Source: Cytophaga hutchinsonii ATCC 33406 (GTDB taxonomy: Bacteria > Bacteroidota > Bacteroidia > Cytophagales > Cytophagaceae). From it: DNA of 64,000 bases. The first letter of the stretch is position 1, and the number at the start of each line of letters is the position of its first letter. The notes beneath the pieces were generated by a model. The model was not told the origin of the DNA. It did not search any database and saw only the letters and a list, made by a program, of their open reading frames with translations. The DNA lies in the NCBI RefSeq assembly GCF_000014145.1, contig NC_008255.1, positions 807,501 to 871,500 of the forward strand, read 5' to 3'. Shown here in pieces: positions 1 through 8,574 of this stretch. A program made the translations under genes and the position numbers.

Positions 1-1483
1 GAAGCCGGATACCGGATTCAGAGCCATTCCACCAGCGGGCATCCGGCAAGGTTTCATCATTGAATCTGGTTTTGTAACCTGCTTTGTATAAGTCACCGTA
101 TGAACCGCCGTTAACGTCGTGTTCTAATTCAAACAAGCCGTCTGCCTGCTCGAGGGAGACAAAGAAGTGTCTGTCCTCTGTCATTTCGTTTGCGCTGTTG
201 TTCCCTGCTTTGTCGATGTGCCAGATCAGCAGGCCATCGTCAGGCAGCGAGGCACTGCGTCCTGTACGTGTTCTGCTTTCAATTACAAACAATTCGTTGC
301 TGTTGGATGGATTGTTAATAATGTATGACTGATTAAAATTAGAATACGTAGCAAACGTTCCGGTTGTAGCTGTGATATCGGTATAATCTTCCCATCCGGC
401 ATCTATTCTTAAATAGGCATTAGGCGGCACAGGATTAGTAGAAGAACCCTGATACGCCATCAGACAATAATTGCCGATGCCTAACGAACTCCCGCTGGTA
501 TTGTAATCATAATCATACAGATCAGGCCAATGCATCAGCATGTGTCCGTTTTCATGACAGGTAGTTGCAATCGTAAGCGTTTCACCTATATTGGTCATCT
601 GATAGGCCCCGGAGTTTACACCGTCTGCACTGAAGTCATTGTAACCGCCTGCATGCGGCCACAGTCCTTTCGCCCAGCCCATGGTAGGATAGCCCGCATA
701 CATTAAGTTAATCGCCCTTATGGAAGATCCTTCAACAGAAAGCGTAGAAAAGTTAAAGCCCTGTGCATCTGCCCATGTTAATGCCTCGTGAATTAATTCA
801 GCTACATGCGGGTTTATAGTATCTTCATAATAGGTCTTAGGATGGATCGCTCTGTAATAACCTAAAACAGCATTGGTATAGTTTAATTGATTGTTTGATA
901 CAGCCCAATAGTAGTCATGTACAGATCCATTGTTTCCAAAATCTGTATAGCCTGTCTCATTAAAAAAACGTTCAATCGAATCTCTGCTAATGGCCCTTGG
1001 TTCATCAGAAAAATCAATCAGAATAGCCAATCCTTTTGCAGTACCGCTTAAAGGTGCAGCCTCACGAAATGTTGAACTGCGCTGGTTTGCAGAACCTGTA
1101 ACTGGAGGATTCAGACGAACCCTGTTTGCTGCACGGATTTGGTCCGCAGCGGTTCGGTTGATATCTATTTTCTTTGGAATGTCTGGAAGCGTTGCTGTTC
1201 GGCCAGTATATATAATTCCGGTTGGAAGTAATGAGTTCCCGTCGGCAGAAAGTACTGCATAAGTAATCCATCCTGCTGTATCTCGTGTAAGCGTGTAACC
1301 ATCGATGCTTTCTACACGCTGATAAAATTCATCGCCCCATACTTTTACAGTCACAAGACTTGCATCGGGTTGTTTTAATTTAAATTCAGTTCCAAAGTAT
1401 GGAGCTGCATGTGCAGCCATGGTTATTAAAAAAGCACATAGGATATTCAATATCGTTTTATATGCTGTATGTTTTTTCTTCAT
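1..1483 (-). CDS. Secreted M6-family metalloprotease, C-terminus cut by window edge
   Basis: About 494 codons are present and the C-terminus runs off the left edge. The ATG at 1483 gives a signal peptide (KKKHTAYK, then a hydrophobic core ending near AHA). The zinc motif HENGH is at about residues 310-314 and is followed by MLMHWPDLYD, placing the third-ligand Asp as in M6 (immune inhibitor A-like) metalloproteases. The remainder reads as the expected M6 domain (GWEDYTD, LLIWHIDKA). It should be exported and degrade extracellular protein; a T9SS sorting domain may lie beyond the edge. The family call is firm, the substrate unknown. Confidence 0.88.
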   Translation of the reverse strand, partial: MKKKHTAYKTILNILCAFLITMAAHAAPYFGTEFKLKQPDASLVTVKVWGDEFYQRVESIDGYTLTRDTAGWITYAVLSADGNSLLPTGIIYTGRTATLPDIPKKIDINRTAADQIRAANRVRLNPPVTGSANQRSSTFREAAPLSGTAKGLAILIDFSDEPRAISRDSIERFFNETGYTDFGNNGSVHDYYWAVSNNQLNYTNAVLGYYRAIHPKTYYEDTINPHVAELIHEALTWADAQGFNFSTLSVEGSSIRAINLMYAGYPTMGWAKGLWPHAGGYNDFSADGVNSGAYQMTNIGETLTIATTCHENGHMLMHWPDLYDYDYNTSGSSLGIGNYCLMAYQGSSTNPVPPNAYLRIDAGWEDYTDITATTGTFATYSNFNQSYIINNPSNSNELFVIESRTRTGRSASLPDDGLLIWHIDKAGNNSANEMTEDRHFFVSLEQADGLFELEHDVNGGSYGDLYKAGYKTRFNDETLPDARWWNGSESGIRL

Positions 1484-1968
1484 AAAGGCGGTTGTTTAAA
1501 AATAATAAATAATAAAATTCAAAATCGAATGAAAATGTTTCAAAGGGTTGTTGCCCAGCTCCGGTAAAAATAGTCAGCATGTTGAAAGATGAATCCTTTT
1601 TAAATGGAATAACAAGTGAACTTATCTAAATAATTTTTTTATAGGCATAGGGTAGGGGTTTAAGTTACATGAAAATAGAATAGCTGCTAAAAGGCTGTAT
1701 ATATACAACTGAATGGTCAATATAAAGCAGAAGAAATTGTTTTAGCAATAAAGCACAGTAGTATTTATTATTTTTTAACAATGGTATATCCCTTTAAATA
1801 CGTAGGTTTAAACACGTATGAGAAAAAAATAAATTATTATACGAATTATACAAGAGGCCCATTTTATTGTGTAAACAAGAGTGTTTCAACAAATGAATAA
1901 CACCAAAGAGAATAGAATTTTGTGTAAAGGTGTTCTATTAAAATAAAGTAGTCATACGTTTTATTGGA

Positions 1969-2000
1969 GCGCTTCTTTCAAAGAAGCGCAGTGGTTTTTT
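1969..2000 (+). terminator. Orphan plus-strand terminator hairpin
   Basis: GCGCTTCTTT at 1969-1978 and AAAGAAGCGC at 1980-1989 are perfect complements around one base, so the RNA would close with a small loop. A T6 run follows at 1995-2000. In the minus direction no T-run follows. Both neighbouring genes are on the minus strand, so it terminates no visible gene and may end a small RNA. Confidence 0.5.
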
Positions 2001-2072
2001 AATGTTTCAGAACAGGGAAGCAGTATGAAAAGGATAGTTAAAGAATAGTAGTATTGTAATGCATTTGTAATA

Positions 2073-2105
2073 AAAAAAAGAGGCTAGTTGAAAGCCTCTC
2101 TTTTT
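2073..2105 (-). terminator. Rho-independent terminator of the effector operon
   Basis: AGAGGCT (2079-2085) pairs with AGCCTCT (2093-2099), and on the minus strand the stem is followed by a run of eight T. It lies about 25 bases past the stop of the DUF2931 lipoprotein, so it ends the three-gene operon. Confidence 0.65.
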
Positions 2106-2127
2106 ATTGCAATGCTAAAATGAAATC

Positions 2128-3156
2128 TCAATCGCTCGATCTATTAATTTTGCCTCTGCACTTTAAAAGTGCAATCTGTTCAGTAGTATTTTTTAGATAA
2201 ATGATAAATTTGGTTTTATCCGAACTTAATTCAAATACAAATTCTACTTCCTGATCCGGATTGTTTTTATAAACTTCCTTATATGCATTGAAAATTTCTT
2301 TTTCATCAAAAAAATATTCCCCGGCAAATTTATTCCCCGCGGCATCATAATATCTGAAAAGAATATCATGTGGAATAGCTCTTTTTTGGGATGAATTTTT
2401 GGTTAATTTTTCACCTGTTATGTGTTCAAATTCTGCATTGAATTGGATTAGGAATATTTCATGCAGGCGCGAATTTTCACTTAATATAATTTTAGGTCGC
2501 CAGTTATATCTTATTCGATAACTATCCCATAAGTCAAATTTAAATCCTTCTTCTTTGTGTTTTAATGCTTCCGGTCGTCTTCCTAATACATAATTCACAT
2601 ATTTATTTCTGTCTTCTTCGCCCTGCGGATTGAAAAACTCCCAGTCCATATCGGTTTTTGTTGCCTGATATCTGCCAACTTCAATTTGCCTTTCGGAAGA
2701 TCTAAGCCATATAACAATCATTCCTCCAGGTGCAAATCCTAAAATAATAGATCGAAAAGATTCTTTAGGAACATAAGGACTATTGTTAAATTCTTCTCTA
2801 AATAATTTGACTACGCTGTCATGCGGAAATATAAACTCTCCGGTATAAAACTGGTTTTCTATAAAAGATAAATAAGTGATTTTAAAACGTTCCGGTATGG
2901 GTTTGAAATCTTCGCCTACAGCCATGGTCATGCCATCTGCGCCCCAGCCTTCTTCTAAAATTCCTCCATTGGGTATGCTTACCCAGGTAGTGCCATTATA
3001 AAAATCTCCGCTGTGTATGCGTACGGGATACCCTTTGGGTGCACCTACGCCCGGGAGCCATTCAAATTTTTCTGTTTCCATTGCTGTTGTCTGACATGAA
3101 GTAATGGTTATTTGCAAAAGAGCAAATAACAGTGTTAATACAATTGTTTTTTTCAT
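2128..3156 (-). CDS. DUF2931-like lipoprotein, candidate immunity protein
   Basis: 342 residues. A signal peptide ends in the lipobox ITSC (Cys about 21), so it should be a lipoprotein. The body resembles DUF2931 (segments SGDFYNGTTWVSIPNGG and GGMIVIWLRSSERQIEVGRYQ). DUF2931 proteins are known beside type VI lipase effectors, in some cases as immunity proteins. Its ATG overlaps the stop of the upstream lipase effector by one base (TAATG), which suggests translational coupling. A periplasmic or outer-membrane immunity role against the upstream lipase is inference from family and position. Confidence 0.72.
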   Translation of the reverse strand: MKKTIVLTLLFALLQITITSCQTTAMETEKFEWLPGVGAPKGYPVRIHSGDFYNGTTWVSIPNGGILEEGWGADGMTMAVGEDFKPIPERFKITYLSFIENQFYTGEFIFPHDSVVKLFREEFNNSPYVPKESFRSIILGFAPGGMIVIWLRSSERQIEVGRYQATKTDMDWEFFNPQGEEDRNKYVNYVLGRRPEALKHKEEGFKFDLWDSYRIRYNWRPKIILSENSRLHEIFLIQFNAEFEHITGEKLTKNSSQKRAIPHDILFRYYDAAGNKFAGEYFFDEKEIFNAYKEVYKNNPDQEVEFVFELSSDKTKFIIYLKNTTEQIALLKCRGKINRSSD

Positions 3157-5252
3157 TATCCTGTATAGTTAATTCTTCTTCTTTTTCCTGATTGTATGTT
3201 TGGGTCCATGCCAATGCCGTCATAATTAGCCGACCAATGCAAATACTTATTCCGTAATTCCAGTAACATGTAATGATCTTCAATCCGCTGTTTTAATACC
3301 GGATAATCGGCAAACGCATCCGGATTTAGCGGCAGTGGAATCGGTGCTTGCATCTTTGGAACTACGGATGTTGAATACCCTTGCGGACCGGACAGTATAG
3401 GAGTGGTGTCAAACGTTTTGGATTTGAAACCGGGCCTTGCTATTTTAATCTGCTCGTCCAATTCGTTACCTGTATAAAATTCCAGCGCTGCGGCATTATT
3501 GAATAAAGCAGCATTTAACCTTTTATAAACGGTGTTTAAAAAATCTCCTCTGATTTCAAATTCTTTTGCTAAGTCTTCTTTGAAACGCAGATAAACAGGT
3601 TTCCGGGAAGCATGATTCCGCATCACATGTAAGGCAATAAAACTATACATGTTGCTTAAGTTACGTGTACCCGATAATTTGCCGATAATATCGTGCATCT
3701 CCAGTTCACGGTCGAGGTACCAGCCTTGTTCTATCAGCTGTTTTTTTCCTGCTTGGAGCACTTCTTCGCTGCCAACGATCAATTCATCCACACGTTCTAC
3801 CGCATGATCCACATAACAGCCGCCGATATCGCTGTGCGCGCCTGGCAGGTATTTGGTCAGGCCTTTGCTGCCGGCACTCTGAATCTGGATCAAAGGGAAG
3901 TTTTCCCGGTGTTCATCTGCAGCAACCAGATGCAGGCTTGATTTTGCATGACTGACTGCATTGAGACGAAGGTCTGCTACATCATTTGATTTATTTGTGC
4001 CATGAGAAGAAACGGTATCAAATAAACCGGCAAAACGTATTTCCAGCATTTCAAATTCAACACCGTATTTCTTCAGGTATTTTCCCAAAGCACCGTTAGC
4101 CGGTTCAGCAGCTACTTCATAAGATCCTGATACTGCATAGCCGGTATTGTAATAGCCTGTATAGGCTGGTTTGCCGGGCTTGTTTATTTCATAGATGAAA
4201 TTACGCGCTGCCGCCGCACCACGGCTGAAACCAAATACATCAATGGTAAGTTTTGTAATTCTCTTTCCTTTTAAATTGATTGCATTGATTTTCTCTGCCG
4301 TCTGCTGACACCCTTTCTCAACCTTAGCTAAGATGCCTGTAGAACCTTCACCCAGCGCCACACCGGGGAATAAGTTATCTGATTTGTAATCAATTGTGCC
4401 GATGCCTTCTACGTATACTGCGCCGCGCCTGTTTGCTGCGTGCGTTGTATCTTCTTCGTAGTATTTAAATAAGCGTGCTACGTTGGATAAATCATTTTCA
4501 TAGCTGTCGTCCTTTTTATTGCTGCTCGCTTCATAGTAGCCGGCTTTTGTGGCATCATACGGCCAAACCTTGTCGTTATAAGGCTTACGGCGCATCTTTT
4601 TATCGTATTCCAGACGGGCTTCGGTATTATTCTTGTTATTTCCGGTTCCATCAAAAAAAACGCTGATGGCAATAGCTATTTTTTCTTCCGGATCTTCTTC
4701 TGCTATTTGTGCAGGAAGATCGTACGCAAAATTATTTCGCTGTCCGCTATCGGTTATTTTAATATCTACACCGCCATACAAACATTTGATTGTACTTTTA
4801 AGCAGTAAGGGAGATTCATTCTGTATTTTAAAACTACCGGTATGCTGCCATTTGTCCAGCTGTATAACAGATGCACAGGCGGAAGATGAGTTGAAGCTTT
4901 TGGAACAGGTGCCCGGGAACAGCACATTAGGTTTACCTTTGTCTACTACAGTTGCAGCCTGCTTTCCCTGTATTGCAGGCGTGTCGTACGTTACTTTTAA
5001 TATACCTTGTGGATTGCTGCATAAGGTACACTGCAATTTTGCTCCATCCACAACCAGTTTTTGTTTTTCATCTGATTTTCTAACTTCTTTTTTTATTTCT
5101 GCTTTTTTTTGCTGCTCTGCAATAATTACCTTTTCTTCGGGTGATGCATCCGGGCCGGCAGGATCATTTGCGTTATCAAACGGTTTTGATTCCATATTTG
5201 AAAGCATAAAAAATGAAGCTATTGAATAAATGATTTTTTCAAACCAATCCAT
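3156..5252 (-). CDS. PAAR-like (DUF4280) / DUF2235 lipase fusion effector
   Basis: 698 residues. Residues about 1-20 are hydrophobic and 35-65 charged. A Cys-rich DUF4280 PAAR-like region spans about 65-172 (CTLC, Cys116, Cys126, Cys157). A DUF2235 (Tle1-type) alpha/beta hydrolase covers about 194-490 with VFFDGTGNN, nucleophile elbow GFSRG (Ser343), FDTV (Asp412) and GAHSDIGG (His473), a plausible Ser-Asp-His triad. Fusion of a spike-tip module to a phospholipase is typical of 'specialised' effectors of type VI or related contractile systems. No structural T6SS gene is in this window. It starts inside the 3' end of the upstream gene (34-base overlap). Confidence 0.85.
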   Translation of the reverse strand: MDWFEKIIYSIASFFMLSNMESKPFDNANDPAGPDASPEEKVIIAEQQKKAEIKKEVRKSDEKQKLVVDGAKLQCTLCSNPQGILKVTYDTPAIQGKQAATVVDKGKPNVLFPGTCSKSFNSSSACASVIQLDKWQHTGSFKIQNESPLLLKSTIKCLYGGVDIKITDSGQRNNFAYDLPAQIAEEDPEEKIAIAISVFFDGTGNNKNNTEARLEYDKKMRRKPYNDKVWPYDATKAGYYEASSNKKDDSYENDLSNVARLFKYYEEDTTHAANRRGAVYVEGIGTIDYKSDNLFPGVALGEGSTGILAKVEKGCQQTAEKINAINLKGKRITKLTIDVFGFSRGAAAARNFIYEINKPGKPAYTGYYNTGYAVSGSYEVAAEPANGALGKYLKKYGVEFEMLEIRFAGLFDTVSSHGTNKSNDVADLRLNAVSHAKSSLHLVAADEHRENFPLIQIQSAGSKGLTKYLPGAHSDIGGCYVDHAVERVDELIVGSEEVLQAGKKQLIEQGWYLDRELEMHDIIGKLSGTRNLSNMYSFIALHVMRNHASRKPVYLRFKEDLAKEFEIRGDFLNTVYKRLNAALFNNAAALEFYTGNELDEQIKIARPGFKSKTFDTTPILSGPQGYSTSVVPKMQAPIPLPLNPDAFADYPVLKQRIEDHYMLLELRNKYLHWSANYDGIGMDPNIQSGKRRRINYTG

Positions 5253-6013
5253 GTTGCTGAATAATTAATAGTGAAACATTCTGTTTTGATTTCTTTGAAA
5301 CAAACATCAAGTTGCCCATCTAAGTACATACAGCTTCCTGTGCAGGAGAGATGTTGAGGTACTTCCGAACCTTTTATCTGAAGAGTTACGTGCTGTTGTG
5401 TGTCTGTTGTGATTAACTGAATATGCAGCTTTTCTTCCATGCTGATGGATGAAAGATCTTCTTCATAGACACTTCTGACATGATGGATCGGTTCTTTTAA
5501 ATTAAAATTCTTATAGCCATTAAAATATAAACCGTAGTTCGATGGCAGTAGAAGATATGAAATAATACTTTCCTGATTCTGCATCAATGTATCCATGTCA
5601 GATATATACATACGATATGCTTCATCATCATGATCCTGTAAAATTTCAATCCGGTGCACGTTCCATACTTGCTGCAAATAGCCGAAATTATGAATCTGAA
5701 TAATCTTCCCTGTTTTGTCGGTACTTACAACCAGCAGGTCAAAAACTTCTGACAATAGTAATTGCAGTCTTCTTGAAGGATCGGGTTGACGGATATCTGT
5801 AAAATATGCATGAAGGCATGTTAAACAATACTTGCTTTTACCTTCAATTTCACCAAAAGAAACAATTTCAACCGTTCTGTGAAATGTAGTTGACGCAGGC
5901 TTTCCCTGGTCATCGATTAATTCTTTGACATATGCAAAAGCAATGGTCTGCGTATGCCCAAACGGAAGAGGCCGGATGTATATTGGTTCCTGAATAGCAG
6001 ATTTCTGAAGCAT
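5219..6013 (-). CDS. Unknown protein upstream of lipase effector, possible adaptor
   Basis: 264 residues, ATG at 6013, no signal peptide or membrane segment, so probably cytoplasmic. I recognise no family. Notable are a CLTC motif near residue 63 and a mixed alpha/beta composition. Its 3' end overlaps the effector start by 34 bases, so the two are almost certainly co-translated. Effectors with PAAR-like domains usually need a dedicated chaperone or adaptor encoded directly upstream (DUF4123, DUF2169 and DUF1795 families in Proteobacteria). This protein holds that position without visible similarity to those families, so adaptor is a positional inference. Confidence 0.6.
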   Translation of the reverse strand: MLQKSAIQEPIYIRPLPFGHTQTIAFAYVKELIDDQGKPASTTFHRTVEIVSFGEIEGKSKYCLTCLHAYFTDIRQPDPSRRLQLLLSEVFDLLVVSTDKTGKIIQIHNFGYLQQVWNVHRIEILQDHDDEAYRMYISDMDTLMQNQESIISYLLLPSNYGLYFNGYKNFNLKEPIHHVRSVYEEDLSSISMEEKLHIQLITTDTQQHVTLQIKGSEVPQHLSCTGSCMYLDGQLDVCFKEIKTECFTINYSATWIGLKKSFIQ

Positions 6014-6230
6014 ATGTATTAAAAATTAAAAAGTATTCAAAAATAGTTCTTATGAAAGAACCGTAAAAAACTTCGTTGTAAGATAAGACGAATAAAATAA
6101 AAATGAGATGTGTTTGAATGAATAAACGTATGGATAAATTCGATTTTAACGTATGTTAATATTTGGTTGAGAATATAAATCAGTGATAGATTAAAAATAA
6201 TGTTAAAACGTAAAGCATAGTATAAACCTG

Positions 6231-6704
6231 TTACTGAATGCTTTTACAAACAGGTTCATGACTGATGTTGAAATTGCAGGAGTTTGCAATAAAACACATC
6301 TTGTTCGCTTCCTGGTGTAAGGCATTCGCTTCTTTTATGCGGCTGATATCGGTAATGGTGACAATGGGATGCAGAGTAACGTTTATAAATTTTCCGCTGC
6401 CGTTATCGGATTCTTCCATAATACCTATAGGGGTATCTTCGTATGCAACTACTACAATACCGGCGCTGGAACATAGGTGCAGATACCATAACATATGGCA
6501 GGAGGAGAGTGATGATAAAAACAGATCCTCCGGATTGTGCTTTGTTTTATCTCCTCTGAAAGCCGGATCGGACGTAGCTTGTATGTCTGCTTTATTTTCT
6601 ATTGAAATAATATGGCTGCGATGGTAGCTTTTATAATCCGTAGTGCCCATTCCGGTATTCCCCGTCCAGATTATTTTTGATTTATACGTGTGTAGCGTGG
6701 ACAT
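6231..6704 (-). CDS. OsmC family protein
   Basis: 157 residues. It has the OsmC/Ohr layout with two redox cysteines: Cys69 in LSSLSSCH and Cys137 in NKMCFIANS. Family members reduce organic hydroperoxides in the cytosol using these two thiols. The N-terminal segment (IIWTGNTGMGTTDYKSY) and Pro-Glu-Asp-Leu before the first Cys match the OsmC-like subgroup rather than Ohr. It stands alone, with about 130-220 bases of AT-rich sequence on both sides. Confidence 0.85.
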   Translation of the reverse strand: MSTLHTYKSKIIWTGNTGMGTTDYKSYHRSHIISIENKADIQATSDPAFRGDKTKHNPEDLFLSSLSSCHMLWYLHLCSSAGIVVVAYEDTPIGIMEESDNGSGKFINVTLHPIVTITDISRIKEANALHQEANKMCFIANSCNFNISHEPVCKSIQ

Positions 6705-6831
6705 AAATATTGTATGTTAAACTAAATGTAAATTATATTACGGTATGCAGGTTATTGACTTGGCTTCTTTGTTCTGAGTATTCGGAATATAGTACTTTTA
6801 TCATCTACAACTAGTACCTAATAACAGAAAA

Positions 6832-7065
6832 CTATTTTATCTGCGCATACCGATTGCTTAAGTACTGAATGATTTCTTCATCCCATTTTGCACGGTGAGA
6901 GAAATATTTAATTAACCGATCGTACGCAGCAATCTTCTTCGCCTTCGTTTCTGCTTCTTCATTGATCATAAAGAGGTCGCCTAATAAAGGAGCTTTGTCT
7001 TTAACATCTCTGTCTTTTTTGATTTCGTCAAATAGTATATCGTATAGGTCGTCTTGTTGTGGCAT
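6832..7065 (-). CDS. Small hypothetical protein
   Basis: 77 residues, charged and helical (KKDRDVKDKAP, ETKAKKIAAYDRLIKYF), without signal peptide. It starts 17 bases after the thioesterase stop, so the two probably share a transcript. I recognise no family. Confidence 0.6.
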   Translation of the reverse strand: MPQQDDLYDILFDEIKKDRDVKDKAPLLGDLFMINEEAETKAKKIAAYDRLIKYFSHRAKWDEEIIQYLSNRYAQIK

Positions 7066-7082
7066 AATACTATGTTGAAATG

Positions 7083-7493
7083 TTATAAACCAATTGCTTT
7101 AAGCCATTCCGGAGTGGGTAATACAAGCTTACGTTCTTTCACGCTGAATAGGCCTACTGTAAATTCAGCAATGCAGCATTGCTCTCCGTTGCGAAGCATT
7201 TTCTGTACAATCTTACCGATTTTACCTTCGTAGGAAAGCATTTGCGATTCAATACTGATTTGTTCCCGCAGGCGAAGTTCTTTCAGAAATTTAATATTGA
7301 TCTCAAGAATGGTTGGTCCAAGCCCAGTTTCACGGATGTAAGAAAGCCCGTAACCGTTTTGTGTGATCAATTCCCATCGGGCTTCTTCTAAGATGCTTAG
7401 GTAGGTAGCATTGTTTACATGACCGAATGTATCCAGGTGGTGTTCACGGATGGTTAACGGATAATGAAAAACGGCAGCATTTTCTATGTTCAT
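7083..7493 (-). CDS. Hot-dog fold acyl-CoA thioesterase (YbgC/FadM-like)
   Basis: 136 residues, the usual length of a single 4HBT domain. The N-terminal motif REHHLDTFGHVNNATYL contains the Asp and the GHVNN signature of YbgC/FadM-type thioesterases, which hydrolyse acyl-CoA thioesters in the cytosol. It starts 17 bases after the upstream lipoprotein gene ends. Chain-length preference cannot be read from sequence. Confidence 0.85.
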   Translation of the reverse strand: MNIENAAVFHYPLTIREHHLDTFGHVNNATYLSILEEARWELITQNGYGLSYIRETGLGPTILEINIKFLKELRLREQISIESQMLSYEGKIGKIVQKMLRNGEQCCIAEFTVGLFSVKERKLVLPTPEWLKAIGL

Positions 7494-7510
7494 AATGAAA
7501 ATATTTTATA

Positions 7511-8371
7511 TTACACGCCTTCGTAGTAAGCATCTTTATTGAAATGGTATCCATCATAAATTAATGTATCCGTTTTTTCAATAATGATTAACTTTTTATC
7601 AAAATAGGTATGTTTGTATTTAATGATAATGGCAGGTTTTGTTGATGGGTGTCTATCAAAAGGAATAAGTTCTCTTTCTGTTTTGTTAATACATTTAAAG
7701 TCTGTTTCATCGCACATGCCTTCGTTGGAATTATGTGTTTCAATATAAATCAAGCTTGAGAAGTCTTCTGTATTGAAATATTCTGCAGCAGACATCGTTG
7801 TGCCGCCACCAATCCATCCATCTTCAAACTTCAGGGAGGTTAATATGTTTTTATTTGAATCTTTAAATTCAACGATACTCACGCGGGCACCCTGGCCCAT
7901 AGTACCTTTAGTGGTTAGATGTTTTTTAAAAGATTTGATTTTATAATGGTCTCCTTCCTGAATTACATGTGCTATGCTATAGTCCGCGTTACACGGATGA
8001 CAATAATGAGGGCTGCCATCTGTTAATGTTTCATATGAAGTAAATAAGATAATATGCGTTGTTCCTAAATTAAAAATGGTATCGACAACTGTATGAATGT
8101 AATCGTCATCCGAGGTTTTCATTTGTATGGATTCCAGATCTTGTTTCCAGAAAGCGGTATCGTTAACAATTTTTACCGGTTTTAAAAACGTTTCAAGGAG
8201 ATCGGTTTTATTAAGACTTTTTAAAAAGGAGATTGTCTGCAGCTCTACTGAATCTTGTGCCCTGCCGGCTAAGGTTGAATCCTTAACCTTCGGATCTAAG
8301 GAGTTTTTGGTGTTACAGGAAACAATACATAAACTTAAAATAATAAGAGGTAAAAATACAGCTGTTTTCAT
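7511..8371 (-). CDS. Hypothetical lipoprotein
   Basis: 286 residues beginning with a signal peptide and lipobox IVSC (Cys about 19), followed by NTKNSLD. The body has no domain I know. It contains CHPCNADYS and a later C-x6-C pair (MCDETDFKC), which could be disulfides in the periplasm. It is first in a likely 8371-to-6832 transcript with the thioesterase and the small protein. Confidence 0.65.
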   Translation of the reverse strand: MKTAVFLPLIILSLCIVSCNTKNSLDPKVKDSTLAGRAQDSVELQTISFLKSLNKTDLLETFLKPVKIVNDTAFWKQDLESIQMKTSDDDYIHTVVDTIFNLGTTHIILFTSYETLTDGSPHYCHPCNADYSIAHVIQEGDHYKIKSFKKHLTTKGTMGQGARVSIVEFKDSNKNILTSLKFEDGWIGGGTTMSAAEYFNTEDFSSLIYIETHNSNEGMCDETDFKCINKTERELIPFDRHPSTKPAIIIKYKHTYFDKKLIIIEKTDTLIYDGYHFNKDAYYEGV

Positions 8372-8401
8372 ATTCTATATTAAATCAAATTTTACATAAA
8401 T

Positions 8402-8436
8402 AAAAATGCTCCTCAATTTATGTAAGGAGCATTTTT
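8402..8436 (-). terminator. Terminator downstream of aroA
   Basis: AAAAATGCTCCT (8402-8413) is a perfect complement of AGGAGCATTTTT (8425-8436). The T-rich flank on the minus strand fits the end of the aromatic operon, located about 140 bases past the aroA stop. Confidence 0.65.
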
Positions 8437-8453
8437 ATTTTAAATCTTAGTTC

Positions 8454-8473
8454 CCCACGATTAAAATCGTGGG
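8454..8473. repeat. CCCACGRTT-type intergenic palindrome
   Basis: CCCACGATT (8454-8462) and AATCGTGGG (8465-8473) form a 9-bp palindrome with a 2-base centre. The same family occurs as a cluster at 31321-31515 (CCCACGGTT). It resembles short REP-like palindromes. Confidence 0.6.
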
Positions 8474-8574
8474 CTATGCAAAGTCGTGGTAATCTAAATT
8501 TCCTTCCGTTTGGTTCGTCGCGGCGAATTGTCTTTTTTATTATTTGGAATTTCACTCCGCTCTTTAATAAAACA

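Larger units (their letters stand above)
1484..2127. other. Long AT-rich intergenic region
   Basis: 644 bases with no convincing coding frame. They hold the promoter region of the M6 protease, a plus-strand terminator-like hairpin at 1969-2000 and the minus-strand terminator of the DUF2931 gene at about 2073-2105. The plus-strand hairpin has no gene in front of it. Confidence 0.6.

Noticed and set aside
4633-5229. 198-codon plus-strand open frame opposite the lipase effector
   Set aside because: It is antisense to a protein with clear domain motifs, has no family features, and its composition follows the minus-strand codons.
2128-6013. A complete type VI secretion locus
   Set aside because: Only effector-type genes are present; no VipA/B, Hcp, VgrG, ClpV or baseplate homologues in the window.
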